Assembly: GCF_017094505.1 (NCBI RefSeq)
Contig: NZ_CP064787.1
Coordinates: 682,001-746,000, forward strand
DNA length: 64,000 bases
Source: Halapricum desulfuricans
Lineage (GTDB): Archaea; Halobacteriota; Halobacteria; Halobacteriales; Haloarculaceae
Direction of reading: 5' to 3'
The notes under the pieces were generated by a model. It was not told the DNA's origin. It was given only the letters and a program-made list of their open reading frames with translations, and did not search any database. Shown in pieces: positions 54,201 to 63,871 of the stretch. The translations under genes and the position numbers were made by a program. Each line of letters starts with the position of its first letter. The stretch's first letter is position 1.

Positions 54201-57143
54201 TCACTCCAGTCCGAACAGCGCCGAGATATCCGACCGGGCGCCCTCGTAGAGCCGGACGTCCTCGAGTCGACCCGCATACCCGTGACGCGACGGCGTCGAG
54301 TATCGGTTCCCGAACCGCACTGACTCGCCCCACTCGAGCGATCCGACGGAAACGCCGTCCCGCGCGACGCGTTCCCCGTCGACGTAGATCGTCCGCGTCT
54401 CTCCATCGAACGTGACCGCAACGTGGGTCCATTCGTCGGTCGCCACACCGCTGCCGACGACCCGGCCGCCGCCAACGCCGGGCAATCGAAAGCTGATCCG
54501 GCCGTTCTGCTCGAAGATCAGGACGCTGCCGTTTTCCGCCCGGACGACGTCCCGGTAGTCGTTCTCCCCGGAAACGTCGAGCGCCGTCGGAGACGCCCAG
54601 AGACCGAGCGTAAACTCCTGGAGCGAGTCGATCGGAGCCTCGACATACTCCTCGGCCTGGCCCTCGAAGGACAGTGCCGCCCCTTCGCGACCGTCAGCCC
54701 ACTCTGCCCCGTGGACGCGGCCGTGGTGGCCACCTGCGCGGTCGTAGGCCCACTCACCGGATCCCTCGTCGAACGGCCAGCGCGCGTACGCATCACCGTT
54801 GAACGCGGATCGGAGCCGTCCTTCCCGAACGTCCGCGGCCGAGACCTCCACCGTGCCGTCCGGGACGTCGTACGTCCCGGGCAGCGGGATCGTGGCCTGA
54901 TAGACGCCGTGTTCGCCAGTCGAGACGTTCAACCCGACCGATCGCGTTCGCCCGCCGATCTCGGCGTCGCCCTCGATGCGCACGTCCTCCGCCGCCGATG
55001 CTGGCCCCGTCACACGCGCACCCGGAACCAGCGTGTACACCCGCCGGGAGTCGTCGTCGCTCGCCCACACGGCCCGGTAGTGATCGGTCTCGAGCCCCAG
55101 GTTCTCGCCCCAGAGTCGCTCGTAGATCGTCCGGCCGCCGGCGTCGATCGGCAAGCCACGTCCCGTCGCGACGAACCCCACCCGATCACCCAATCGCTCG
55201 TACCACTCTGTCCCGTCGGTCGAGGTGACGAAGTCCTCGTAGTTCGACTGGGCGTACCCGTAACTCCGGGACTCGCCGTTGACGAACCAGTTGTACACCC
55301 GGTTGCGTCCCCAGCGACTGAACACGTAGTTGTCGGGATACTCCCAGTCCTGCTCGTCGGCGTACTCGCGCATGAACGCGGCCGCCTCGTAGATCGAATC
55401 GTCGATCGTCACTTGGGAGTGTTTGATCGGCGTCATCGCGGTCCCGAGACTGCCGACGCCCAGTCCGAGGCCGGCCGTGTACAGCGCCTCGCGGCGCTCG
55501 GGCCACTCGAGGTCGTCCGGTCGCGATTCGCCGTCCGACTGGCGTGGATCGCTTCCGTCCGCACCGAACAGCGTCGGATAGTCCGTCAGGTCGACCCAGG
55601 CGGCCACGTGGACGAACCCGAGACCGCCGAAGACGGCGACGAAAATCGCGAGTTGCCCGGCGAAGCGAGCCTGCACGATCCCGAGTGCGAGAAAGACCCA
55701 GGCGTAGACCGACGCTGCCAGCAGTGCCGGATCGTGGCGGCGATAGCACCGCCAGCTCGCCCACGCCAGATACGGCACAGCGAGAAAGAGCGCGAACCCG
55801 AACAGGAAGACCGGGCCGACGAGGCTGCCGACCTGCCCGGAGACGATCGACGTCGTCTCGGCGATCCCCTCGGTCGTCAGCAGGAAGTCGATCCCCTCGG
55901 TCAGCTGTTCCGACAGCGACGGTAACAGCGCCCATACCGCGAGCACGCCGGCGACCAGCCCGCCGGCTTCGGCACCGACGAGTGGTCGCACGCCGACGTC
56001 AAACCGCTCTGTGGCCGCCCCCAGCGCCAGCGCCCCGACCGTGCCGGCGAGCAACAGCCCCGGAACGGCCGCGACTTCGGTCGAATGCCACCCGAACGCG
56101 CGGTGTGCGCCGGCGACGAACGTTGCGCCGAGCGCGAGTCCGGCGACCAGCCCCGCCCCCTCGCGAATCGGCGAGCGGCCGGCACGTACCCACGACGGGA
56201 CGACCAGTCCCACGTAGACCGCAAGCGGGACGAGCAACAGCGGCCCGGCGTCCCAGGCGAGCGTCTGCCCGGCGACGCCGACGCCCAGCGCGAGCGCCCA
56301 GAGCCACGTCACCCGGTCGCGAAGATCGTGATCGGCGAGCGACACCACCGCCAGCGCCGTCAGCGCGAGCCAGGGGTAGTCGAAGGCGTGATGATCGGCG
56401 AACCCGAGCCCAGTCCGGAAGGCGTGGCCAGGCATAATCGCCAGCAGCGCCACGGCGGCGATCCCGACCCGCCGGTCGTCCGTCACCCGGACGGTCAGCA
56501 CGTACACCAGCAGTGCGGTCACGACCGCCGAGGCGACCGGATACCACGCCAGCACGTGGTCCGCGGCCCCGCCGAACAGTTCCGAGACCCACCACAGCGT
56601 CGCGACGAACAGCGGCTCGCCGTGCTCGATCCCGCCCGGAAGTTCCGACAGCGTCGAGAGGTCCAGCACGCCGCCGCTGTCGGCCAGCAGCTGACGGACG
56701 AGATACCGGTAGGCGTAGGGGTCGTTGCCCGAGAGGACGACGTCACCGCCCTGGAAGACAGAGGAATACGGCAGCACGCGAAAGAGCACGACGAGCGCGA
56801 GCGCACCGCCGAGTCCGATCGCAGTCACGCGATCGACGTCCGGAAGCGAAAGCGCCGGCCCGTCGGGCAACGAAAGCGACGAATCGTCGGACGTGTCATC
56901 TTCGACCGCGTCCGGATCCAGCACCGCCTCGACGGCCGCCCGGTCGCGGAGCCGGTACTCGCCGTCGGTTTTCTCGACGATTCCCCGGGAGACCAGTTCG
57001 CCGAACGTCCCCGAGTCGAACGGGACGTCCTCGAACGTCCAGGTGTCGTGCTCGGCGTCGACGGCCAGCAGACCTTTCAGGCGATCTTCGAGGTCGGGCC
57101 TGTCCTCGAGAAGCGACTCGGTCGCCGCCCGCACGTCAGTCAT
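54201..57143 (-). CDS. STT3/AglB-like membrane protein with N-terminal winged-helix-like and C-terminal LamG domains
   Basis: The 980-residue protein opens with about 75 residues that resemble a winged helix (GTFGELVSRGIVEKTDGEYR). About 12 membrane helices follow (120-530), with STT3 landmarks GNDPYAYRYLVRQL and FADHHAFDYPW. In the extracellular part, a WWDxG motif is expected, but the matching place reads FSRWGRNRVYNWFVNG. A LamG-like domain (GLWASP, EWTHVAVTFDGETRTIYVDG) ends the protein. STT3/AglB transfers a glycan from dolichol to Asn. Here activity is uncertain. Confidence 0.8.
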   Translation of the reverse strand: MTDVRAATESLLEDRPDLEDRLKGLLAVDAEHDTWTFEDVPFDSGTFGELVSRGIVEKTDGEYRLRDRAAVEAVLDPDAVEDDTSDDSSLSLPDGPALSLPDVDRVTAIGLGGALALVVLFRVLPYSSVFQGGDVVLSGNDPYAYRYLVRQLLADSGGVLDLSTLSELPGGIEHGEPLFVATLWWVSELFGGAADHVLAWYPVASAVVTALLVYVLTVRVTDDRRVGIAAVALLAIMPGHAFRTGLGFADHHAFDYPWLALTALAVVSLADHDLRDRVTWLWALALGVGVAGQTLAWDAGPLLLVPLAVYVGLVVPSWVRAGRSPIREGAGLVAGLALGATFVAGAHRAFGWHSTEVAAVPGLLLAGTVGALALGAATERFDVGVRPLVGAEAGGLVAGVLAVWALLPSLSEQLTEGIDFLLTTEGIAETTSIVSGQVGSLVGPVFLFGFALFLAVPYLAWASWRCYRRHDPALLAASVYAWVFLALGIVQARFAGQLAIFVAVFGGLGFVHVAAWVDLTDYPTLFGADGSDPRQSDGESRPDDLEWPERREALYTAGLGLGVGSLGTAMTPIKHSQVTIDDSIYEAAAFMREYADEQDWEYPDNYVFSRWGRNRVYNWFVNGESRSYGYAQSNYEDFVTSTDGTEWYERLGDRVGFVATGRGLPIDAGGRTIYERLWGENLGLETDHYRAVWASDDDSRRVYTLVPGARVTGPASAAEDVRIEGDAEIGGRTRSVGLNVSTGEHGVYQATIPLPGTYDVPDGTVEVSAADVREGRLRSAFNGDAYARWPFDEGSGEWAYDRAGGHHGRVHGAEWADGREGAALSFEGQAEEYVEAPIDSLQEFTLGLWASPTALDVSGENDYRDVVRAENGSVLIFEQNGRISFRLPGVGGGRVVGSGVATDEWTHVAVTFDGETRTIYVDGERVARDGVSVGSLEWGESVRFGNRYSTPSRHGYAGRLEDVRLYEGARSDISALFGLE

Positions 57144-57590
57144 AGTTGTGCAGCGCGGAACCCCACGACTTCAGTCGTGGGGGGAAGCGCGTCGGATGCG
57201 CTGCCGACCACCGCGCTCTGGCCGGCGACGGTTTCGCTATCGGTACATTTAGGCCGGTTGAGTCCGTATATAACTCCGGACTCCGAGGCGGCCAAAACGG
57301 ACGCCCCGGAGGGGCCGCCGTAGGCCGGCCCCGAACAGCGGGACGCCGACGACGCCGCTCCGACCGCCGGTATGGCGGCCTGAAGTGTCCGAGTCCACGC
57401 TGAATTAAAGCGGTGTGTTGACGCCAGCGCCCCTCGCCGGATAAAGCCCGGCGAGAGTACGTGCGACCGAACAGAACAGTTCGGTCGCACAGAACCACGG
57501 TGTCGTGCAACCCGCCCATGACGGCTGACGAAGCGAAGGCGGAAACCTCCACGGGGAAAGCCCTTGACTTTAGTCATGGGTAGCTTACAT
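57144..57590 (-). mobile_element. IS200/IS605-like remnant next to the STT3-like gene
   Basis: Two hairpins typical of haloarchaeal IS605-family ends lie 380 bases apart: CCCCACGACTTCAGTCGTGGGG at 57161-57182 and CCCTTGACTTTAGTCATGGG at 57561-57580. The DNA between carries no transposase. The last hairpin lies only 18 bases from the STT3-like ATG. The open frame across it looks non-coding. A non-autonomous element is the best fit, without proof. Confidence 0.5.
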
Positions 57591-57924
57591 GCTCACTCCA
57601 CCGTGGAACGCGCTTAAAAGCACAGGTTCCATCGATCCAATGGCCCAATATTTGACACTGGCCGTGTGTCGTCCCCGAGCGCGCCTACGGTCAACTGCCT
57701 CGGGGTCAAGCCTCAAGGTATCCGCCTTGATTCTTGATGAAGTTGTGACGGCAGACTTCGAAGCAGGCAATCCGGATGCTCGTCGCGTCAACCGTGGCGT
57801 CGAACACGAGATCTTCGATGTCGTCACGATCGAGACCGCTGTCGTGCCTGCAGCGACAAAGCAACAGCAGTGACGTAGACGCTTCTGCCCTCGTCTACGC
57901 CAACGCACACGATGGCATCTCGCC

Positions 57925-58266
57925 GTGAGAGATGAGACGTACGCTCGTGACATTGCAGCGGCCGAGGGTATCACAACTAGGAGGATGGCATACATTGTAC
58001 GCAGACTCACACAACAGGGATCGATCCGTGTCAAGGAAGGCCGCGCCGTGATCGATGCGATGACCGATGAGGGATGGTATTGCGCACCGAACGTCTATCG
58101 GCAGAGCAGGGCGAGAACCCCGGTGGTCGGGGTTGTTCACGCGATAATTCTACAAAAGCTCGATTCGCTCGCCGAACAGAGATTGACCACAAACCCAAAC
58201 ACTGGAGCCGATTATGACTCGCATGTAATGAGATCGACGACAAATGCTCTCCGCATAATGGCCTGA
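57925..58266 (+). CDS. Hypothetical protein, weak winged-helix-like start
   Basis: From a GTG at 57925 the frame has 113 residues. The first 45 (ARDIAAAEGITTRRMAYIVR, then QQGSIRVKEGRAVI) resemble a winged helix, while the remainder is unlike anything I recognise. It may be a worn-down regulator in accessory DNA. No neighbour supports a role. Confidence 0.35.
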   Translation: MRDETYARDIAAAEGITTRRMAYIVRRLTQQGSIRVKEGRAVIDAMTDEGWYCAPNVYRQSRARTPVVGVVHAIILQKLDSLAEQRLTTNPNTGADYDSHVMRSTTNALRIMA

Positions 58267-59340
58267 ATCACCGCTAGTACACTCCAAAAGAGAGAGAAAA
58301 GAGAACTAGGAAAGAGTGGCGAATCAATTCGAACCAGTGATAGAACGGGTGAGCAGGCAGAAATATCGAGAATCGCTGCGGCGACGCATGGCGTCATGGA
58401 GCGGATATCCAGACGTATCGTGTTCATAATCGAGTTCCGTCTAGTGGTTCCAGCAGTCACGACACGGCACTCACGAGCAAGAATCTGAAACATCACGCTG
58501 TAGCGGATGGCTAGCGAATGCGTCCGAGTACGACGCAAACGGAAGGAGTATACTCCCAATCTGTTGGAGCCAGCAATCTGCAGACACAGATGCAGTCTTG
58601 GGGTTTTCGCAACTGAGATTGCTCCATCAAACGTGTAGCATTGTCACTGTTGAGGATCAGACCGGTGGCGTGAACGGACCACCAGTGAACAGCAATCCAG
58701 AACGGACACGACACCCGACGACACCTTCTCCCGGCTGGATAGACCTAGTTGGCCGCAAGGACCATACCAAACAGTTTCTTCCGGAGCGCGAACCCGATTA
58801 TGAGGGTTCATAGGGATTGGCAAAAGAGCCCATATTCGAGCCGAATGCTCCCTCATCGCTGTCAGAACCGTGTTACCGATACATGGCGCGTGTCTCGCAC
58901 CGAACCCAACACGAGCGAGGCAAAGGTGCACCTGAAGAGAGAGGGTTCGAGTAGGCGAATAGTAACTGTCTTGTCTGAATCTTGTGCACGTCAGACGCGC
59001 TACTGCGTCTGGATTGTTTAGGAGAATTAAGCACATTCTAAGGCTCAGAGATGTGTTTCGACTGGACAGTTAGGAAAATCCTACTCCGAACACCGGGACG
59101 GAGGCACCCTCTGTGTCGGTCAGGCCAATTTCAACACATCTGGAATCTGCTACGTTGGAACGTCTGAGAACTTCCAGTCATCATTATCAGTTACAGCTTC
59201 CACACGCCTCTCGACGGTTTCTCGTCGATGGAGGCCAAGCGGCGCCATCGACCGCACCTCCGTGTTCTCTGGAGGAGAGTAGCTCTGCGAGCTCTGGACG
59301 TGCTGTTCAGCCACGAGAGAGAAGATAGCAGCGGTGATAG
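58267..59340. other. About 1.07 kb without a recognised gene
   Basis: Short frames here lack family signs and codon bias, and both strands have them. The region lies between a putative fragment and the HerA-like gene and may hold decayed DNA. No tRNA-like fold or att-like repeat was found by eye. Confidence 0.5.
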
Positions 59341-62300
59341 CTAACCCCCATCGTGCGGTGTCTCAATACGGTCTCTGAGCCAGTCGACCGGATAGATCGC
59401 GGTGAGTCCGGGTGTGTCGATCCGGAACTGCTGGGGCGGGGTTGTCTCGGCGTATGTTTTCTCGACACGGGCAATGCCGTCTGGCGGATCGTTAAGCGCG
59501 GCCAAGACGGCGTGTCCATCGGCCTGTTTCGTGACGATCCAGATGGCATCCTCGGGATTGCACGCCGCCATCTTATCGAAGTCAGCCGGGATGGCTTCGC
59601 TGGCATCGTGATTGATGCGCTCGGCTTCGATCGCGACGACGACTGAGCCCTCGGCATCGAGACCAGCGACGTCGAGACGGCGGTTGTTGTAGACGTCAGT
59701 CGCGTCGTCGATGGCGTCGCTGTCATGTCCCATCGCAAGCGAGGCCGGGGCGGTCGTCGTGTCCTCCCCATCGAGTTCGTAATAGGGGACGACTTCGGTC
59801 ACGGCCGACTCCGGGTCATTGACATAGTGTGCCTCGAGGTACTGTCGACCGACCTCGACAGCGAGCACGTGCAGGCTCGATTCATCAAGATCGCCCTGTC
59901 CATGGCCGAAATCAACGCCCTGGCGATAGCCTTCACCGATGACGCGCCGACCTGCCGAGGTGACCGAGTAGATCCGATGGGGGTAATCCGTATCGTGGCG
60001 CAGCAAGTCAGCTTCAAGGAGGTCTTCGATAGCATCCGGATCGATCCCGACGTACTCCTGGAGCCGGAGCATCGAATCACGGAGGAGATCGTATCCCGGC
60101 GCCGCGTAGCGAAGCTGCTGTGCGTTGTACACCACTTGTAGAAACATGAGGTGGGTATCACTCCAGTCGCTCGCCTCACGCTCGTCCGGGGAGAGCTTGA
60201 GATTGAGGTCACAGACGGGGACGTCATCCGGCTCGGTCTCGTCAAGCGCCGAACAGCACTCGATAGCTCGTATCATACCGTCGTTCGAGGGATCGTAGCG
60301 GCTATCACAGCCAGTACAGCGCAGTGCATGCGTCGCCCCGTCGTATTCGACGGTCGGCGGGAGGCGTCGGGTGTGAGGAAGCGCACTGTCCACCCGGATC
60401 ACGCTGGGATTACTTTCTTCAGTCTCGTCATCAGCAGCACTCGGCACGGAAACGGTCAGGCCAGCTGTCTCGAGCGTGTGCGTTTCGACGCGCTGTATCG
60501 CCGCTTCGAGGGCGTCTTGCTCCTGTGTGGTGAGTGGTCGCGATCCCTCGGGATGACCAGGTGGGAGGGGTACTGATCGGAGGACGAACGGCCGCGGTTC
60601 GGGATCATCGAATGCAGCGGGGAGCGAACAGAGCCATTGGCCACGGCGCAGCGCTCGCAAGCGATGGCCGACATCGACAGCGGGCATCTCGTCAGTCGCC
60701 ATGCGTTCGGCCAGACCATGATCGACCGGGACGTTGCCCGTGAGGATCGTCGAGACGTTGTTCAATACCTCTTCATAGGCCGTCGCGTCGCCCTCGCGCA
60801 ACTGGGCGGGAAACTGCATGGCGAGCGTGATCGCACAGTCGAAGCCCCGCGATTGGGCAAGCAATCGCTTCAGCAGCTGAGAGACGGCGATCGAAGCGGC
60901 CTCTTCGATAGTGACGGTGACGAGTGGCTGTGTCACAGATTTCTCTGCAGCCTCGGCGACGCGCTTGCGCCGACGAAGGGCACTCCAGAGGTTCGAGAGG
61001 ATGACCAGCGAGAGCACGCGCTGGGCTTCACTCCGAAGACCGCCCGTGTCGAAGATGATGACGACGTCTTCGTTCAGATACGCTGCGATATCGAAGTGAG
61101 GATCGCTTGCCGATGGATCGGGGCTGGTGTGTTGGGCAGTGGTCGATCGATCGATATCAGGGACGTGATTAAAGATACGGGCGAGACGCTGATCAACTGG
61201 AATTTTTTCGAGCCTGTTGGCCACGCCGGCCATGATCTCGTCGAAGGTTCGCGCTCGGTTGGCAACGAGACCGCCAAGCATGCGTTCGAGGTCGTCATCC
61301 GAGACGGCGGGGGCAGACTGGCGCTCGTGCATGCGCCGCGCCTCGCCGTGAAGCTCGCGATGGGAGAACGCATCGTCACCGTTGATCGGGTCGAACATCG
61401 CCTTGACGAGATAGCGAATGACGTCCGGTGAGCGGACGGCCTGTTCGAAGCGATCGCGACCCATTAGCTGGGTGAGGATCTCGATGTAGTGGTCCGTCCG
61501 GTCTTCGACAGCTGTAGTTCGAGAGACGCCCGCAGCGAGATCCGGCCTGATATCGAAAAACGAGAACGCGGGCAGGACCGTCGCACAATCGAAATACAGG
61601 ACGTTCTCAAGGGTGCCATACCTCGCGAAATGTGCGCACAGATATTCGACCGGCATGCCATCGCCTTTCGGGTCGATCAGGATTGAGGCGCCGTCAGTGG
61701 CGTCGTGGTTGTCGAGGAGAGCATTCACCAAGGCAGTGGACTTGCCCGAGCCGGTCTTGCCGAACCACGCGGTATGGAGAGGCTGAAGCGACGGTGGGAG
61801 CCGCAAAGGTGAGTTCGTGGTCTCGCTCGTCGTTGGATGCCCGAGTGTCAACCCCGGGCCCTGATAGGCTGAGAGTTCGGTCGTCGGAGGTGGTGGAATC
61901 GTCGTTCGCTCGCCGGGTGTCACGGCCAGCGCACGCCTGGCGTCGGCTGTAAGTGCCGTTCCATCGAGGACACAGAAGCTAGCGACTTCTGTGGGATCGG
62001 CGACGATGTGCGTCGCTGGCTTCCACGGACGTCGGCTCCTCGGGACAGTGCGCTCACGGATCGCTTCGAGGAACGCCTCTGCAGCCGTACCCGTTCGCTT
62101 CGTCGCCTCGATCGCATACGAGGTATATCCGACGGCTGCGAATGCCGTTCCCAACGCGTCGATCCGGTCGTGGGCTTCCGTTTCCTCACTGGTCGATCGC
62201 GGGAGGGCCACCGCACGAAGGGTTACGTCGAAACAGCGGCGAGCGTCTTTCCGGGCCAGTTCCTCGAGTCGCTGGCGCTCACTCTCTGCGAGTTCGACAT

Positions 62301-62973
62301 GCTCAGGATCGGGCCGGCCGACCAGACTATTGATGAGCTTGCCTGAGAGCGAGTCTTGCTGGCGTTCGATATCGAGCCTGCGCTCGTCTGCCTCAAGCGT
62401 CCAGTCTGCACGCGGCTGGAGGAGACACTGAAAGACCATCGGCATATTCGACACAGCCATCGTTTCGACCACCGTCGACAGCGGAACGCGCCGATGCTCG
62501 TTTTCGTGCTCGCCTTCGAACGCCTCGAAGGGCGTCAGACACGTTTGCCAGTCTTTGCGGTGGTCGAGTTGGCGCTGAAAATCAAGGCCGACAGGCGTGG
62601 TCTGAGTGGCTGTGTGAAGGACGTGGTCGGGCGCTAGCGTCCGAGAGATATCGTAGCTATCGGGGAACAGCTCCTGGATGAGGTGTTCGAGCGATTCGTC
62701 TTTGGCATCATCGTCGACGCCGATATCGTAGTAGATCTCCTCGTCGACTTTCGTGAGGCGGATCTCGAGTGTGCTCGGCCGTGCTCGAAAGCGCCTGTCG
62801 GTGGATTGCAGCAGCGTGTGCAGGCGGCGAAATTGCGCCGCGACGGTCTCGGGATCGACCGTGGTTGTCGCTGGCTGAATTCGGATGACCGTTCGAGTGT
62901 CCGCAGCGACAGCCGGTAGATCTGCGGTCTCGCCTGGGGTAGGCATTGGTCTTCGCTCACGTGAAGAGATCAT
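59341..62973 (-). CDS. HerA/VirB4-like ATPase of an integrated element
   Basis: The 1210-residue protein has an N-terminal region without clear match (about 1-385), then the ATPase: Walker A FGKTGSGKST (near residue 400), ILIDPKGDGMPVEYL, Walker B DVVIIFDTGG, and a TVTIEEAAS block. A zinc knuckle-like CTGCDSRYDP lies near residue 880, and the C-terminal third may hold a nuclease or DNA-binding part. Relatives are found in haloarchaeal integrated or conjugative elements and move DNA. An ATG at 62946 (MPTPGE) is another possible start. Confidence 0.78.
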   Translation of the reverse strand: MISSRERRPMPTPGETADLPAVAADTRTVIRIQPATTTVDPETVAAQFRRLHTLLQSTDRRFRARPSTLEIRLTKVDEEIYYDIGVDDDAKDESLEHLIQELFPDSYDISRTLAPDHVLHTATQTTPVGLDFQRQLDHRKDWQTCLTPFEAFEGEHENEHRRVPLSTVVETMAVSNMPMVFQCLLQPRADWTLEADERRLDIERQQDSLSGKLINSLVGRPDPEHVELAESERQRLEELARKDARRCFDVTLRAVALPRSTSEETEAHDRIDALGTAFAAVGYTSYAIEATKRTGTAAEAFLEAIRERTVPRSRRPWKPATHIVADPTEVASFCVLDGTALTADARRALAVTPGERTTIPPPPTTELSAYQGPGLTLGHPTTSETTNSPLRLPPSLQPLHTAWFGKTGSGKSTALVNALLDNHDATDGASILIDPKGDGMPVEYLCAHFARYGTLENVLYFDCATVLPAFSFFDIRPDLAAGVSRTTAVEDRTDHYIEILTQLMGRDRFEQAVRSPDVIRYLVKAMFDPINGDDAFSHRELHGEARRMHERQSAPAVSDDDLERMLGGLVANRARTFDEIMAGVANRLEKIPVDQRLARIFNHVPDIDRSTTAQHTSPDPSASDPHFDIAAYLNEDVVIIFDTGGLRSEAQRVLSLVILSNLWSALRRRKRVAEAAEKSVTQPLVTVTIEEAASIAVSQLLKRLLAQSRGFDCAITLAMQFPAQLREGDATAYEEVLNNVSTILTGNVPVDHGLAERMATDEMPAVDVGHRLRALRRGQWLCSLPAAFDDPEPRPFVLRSVPLPPGHPEGSRPLTTQEQDALEAAIQRVETHTLETAGLTVSVPSAADDETEESNPSVIRVDSALPHTRRLPPTVEYDGATHALRCTGCDSRYDPSNDGMIRAIECCSALDETEPDDVPVCDLNLKLSPDEREASDWSDTHLMFLQVVYNAQQLRYAAPGYDLLRDSMLRLQEYVGIDPDAIEDLLEADLLRHDTDYPHRIYSVTSAGRRVIGEGYRQGVDFGHGQGDLDESSLHVLAVEVGRQYLEAHYVNDPESAVTEVVPYYELDGEDTTTAPASLAMGHDSDAIDDATDVYNNRRLDVAGLDAEGSVVVAIEAERINHDASEAIPADFDKMAACNPEDAIWIVTKQADGHAVLAALNDPPDGIARVEKTYAETTPPQQFRIDTPGLTAIYPVDWLRDRIETPHDGG

Positions 62974-63024
62974 AACTGCATCTATTGCAGCGATCGATAC
63001 AGACGAGCGTACCGTCGGTGTACA

Positions 63025-63771
63025 CTACGGAACGTGTGACAGTTGTTCTTCGAGTTCCTCGGTCGTCGTCCACGAAAAGCACTGATTCAAAGAGTCAAGA
63101 TGGACAAGTGAATCGGTTATCACGCCGCTATACGACGGCGTACGGCCGTCGAGTTCGGAGTCCAGGTACGAGTCGAGATCCTGTGTCGAAATATCTACTC
63201 CGTGGTCACGAGCGCATTCAGCGAGCGCCGCAAGCCTCTGATCAAGGTCATCAGCGTGATATGCTAGTTCGGTGGCCCGAGCAAGAACCCTGTCTTGTGT
63301 TGTGAGTAGGGACTCGTCATCGTAGTGCTCCTCCAGCGCCCGAGGGAAGAGATACGTGCGGTCAAGCAGCCACGGGCGTTCAACGCGCCCAAACTCAGCG
63401 ACTGCGCCACCAGTGTCGTGTTCGAGGATGAGCGGGATCGCATCTGCGTAGAGGGCATGGAGAAAGAACTTCACTTTGAGATCTGGAATGTCATCCGATA
63501 CGTGGAGGTCGGGTTGCGTAGCGAGGAGGTACGCGTAGGCATCGTAACGGTGGTTCAACACGTCAAGCGCTTCATCGAGTCGGTACTTGAACGGGGATTC
63601 GTAGCTTCCCAGAACGAAATACGTCGAATGCGGGCCGAACAGGTGTTCGTGACGTTCTCGCATATACGAGAGGATTCGTTCACTATCTACTGGGTCGAGT
63701 TCTAACCCGTAGAGAACGTCAGCCAGGATGAAATCCGTAAGTTCGTCAGTGGTCTCTGGTATCTTCGCCAT
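63025..63771 (-). CDS. Hypothetical protein of an integrated element
   Basis: The 248-residue protein is soluble and acidic. It starts MAKIPETTDELTDFILADVL and contains YRLDEALDVLNHRYDAYAY and ERPWLLDRTYLFPRAL. I recognise no family. It lies 51 bases before the HerA-like gene on the same strand, so the two may form an operon. It is divergent from the winged-helix gene at the edge. Confidence 0.65.
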   Translation of the reverse strand: MAKIPETTDELTDFILADVLYGLELDPVDSERILSYMRERHEHLFGPHSTYFVLGSYESPFKYRLDEALDVLNHRYDAYAYLLATQPDLHVSDDIPDLKVKFFLHALYADAIPLILEHDTGGAVAEFGRVERPWLLDRTYLFPRALEEHYDDESLLTTQDRVLARATELAYHADDLDQRLAALAECARDHGVDISTQDLDSYLDSELDGRTPSYSGVITDSLVHLDSLNQCFSWTTTEELEEQLSHVP

Positions 63772-63802
63772 ATTTACTAATATGGAAATACAGGCTTATA
63801 AC

Positions 63803-63838
63803 CACACTGGTTAAACTCATAGAAATCAATCCAGTGTG
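63803..63838. promoter_or_regulatory. Inverted repeat operator between divergent genes
   Basis: Arms CACACTGG (63803-63810) and CCAGTGTG (63831-63838) are perfect and 20 bases apart. They lie between divergent genes, one of which encodes a winged-helix protein. This suits a self-controlled operator. Confidence 0.45.
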
Positions 63839-63871
63839 TTTATGTGGGCTGCCACTGTATGTTCAGACACC

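Noticed and set aside
57140-57577. 145-residue minus-strand protein before the STT3-like gene
   Set aside because: It runs through two structural hairpins and has no domain. A non-coding element fits better.
58644-59036. 130-residue minus-strand protein
   Set aside because: Codon use and composition are unlike haloarchaeal proteins and there is no motif.
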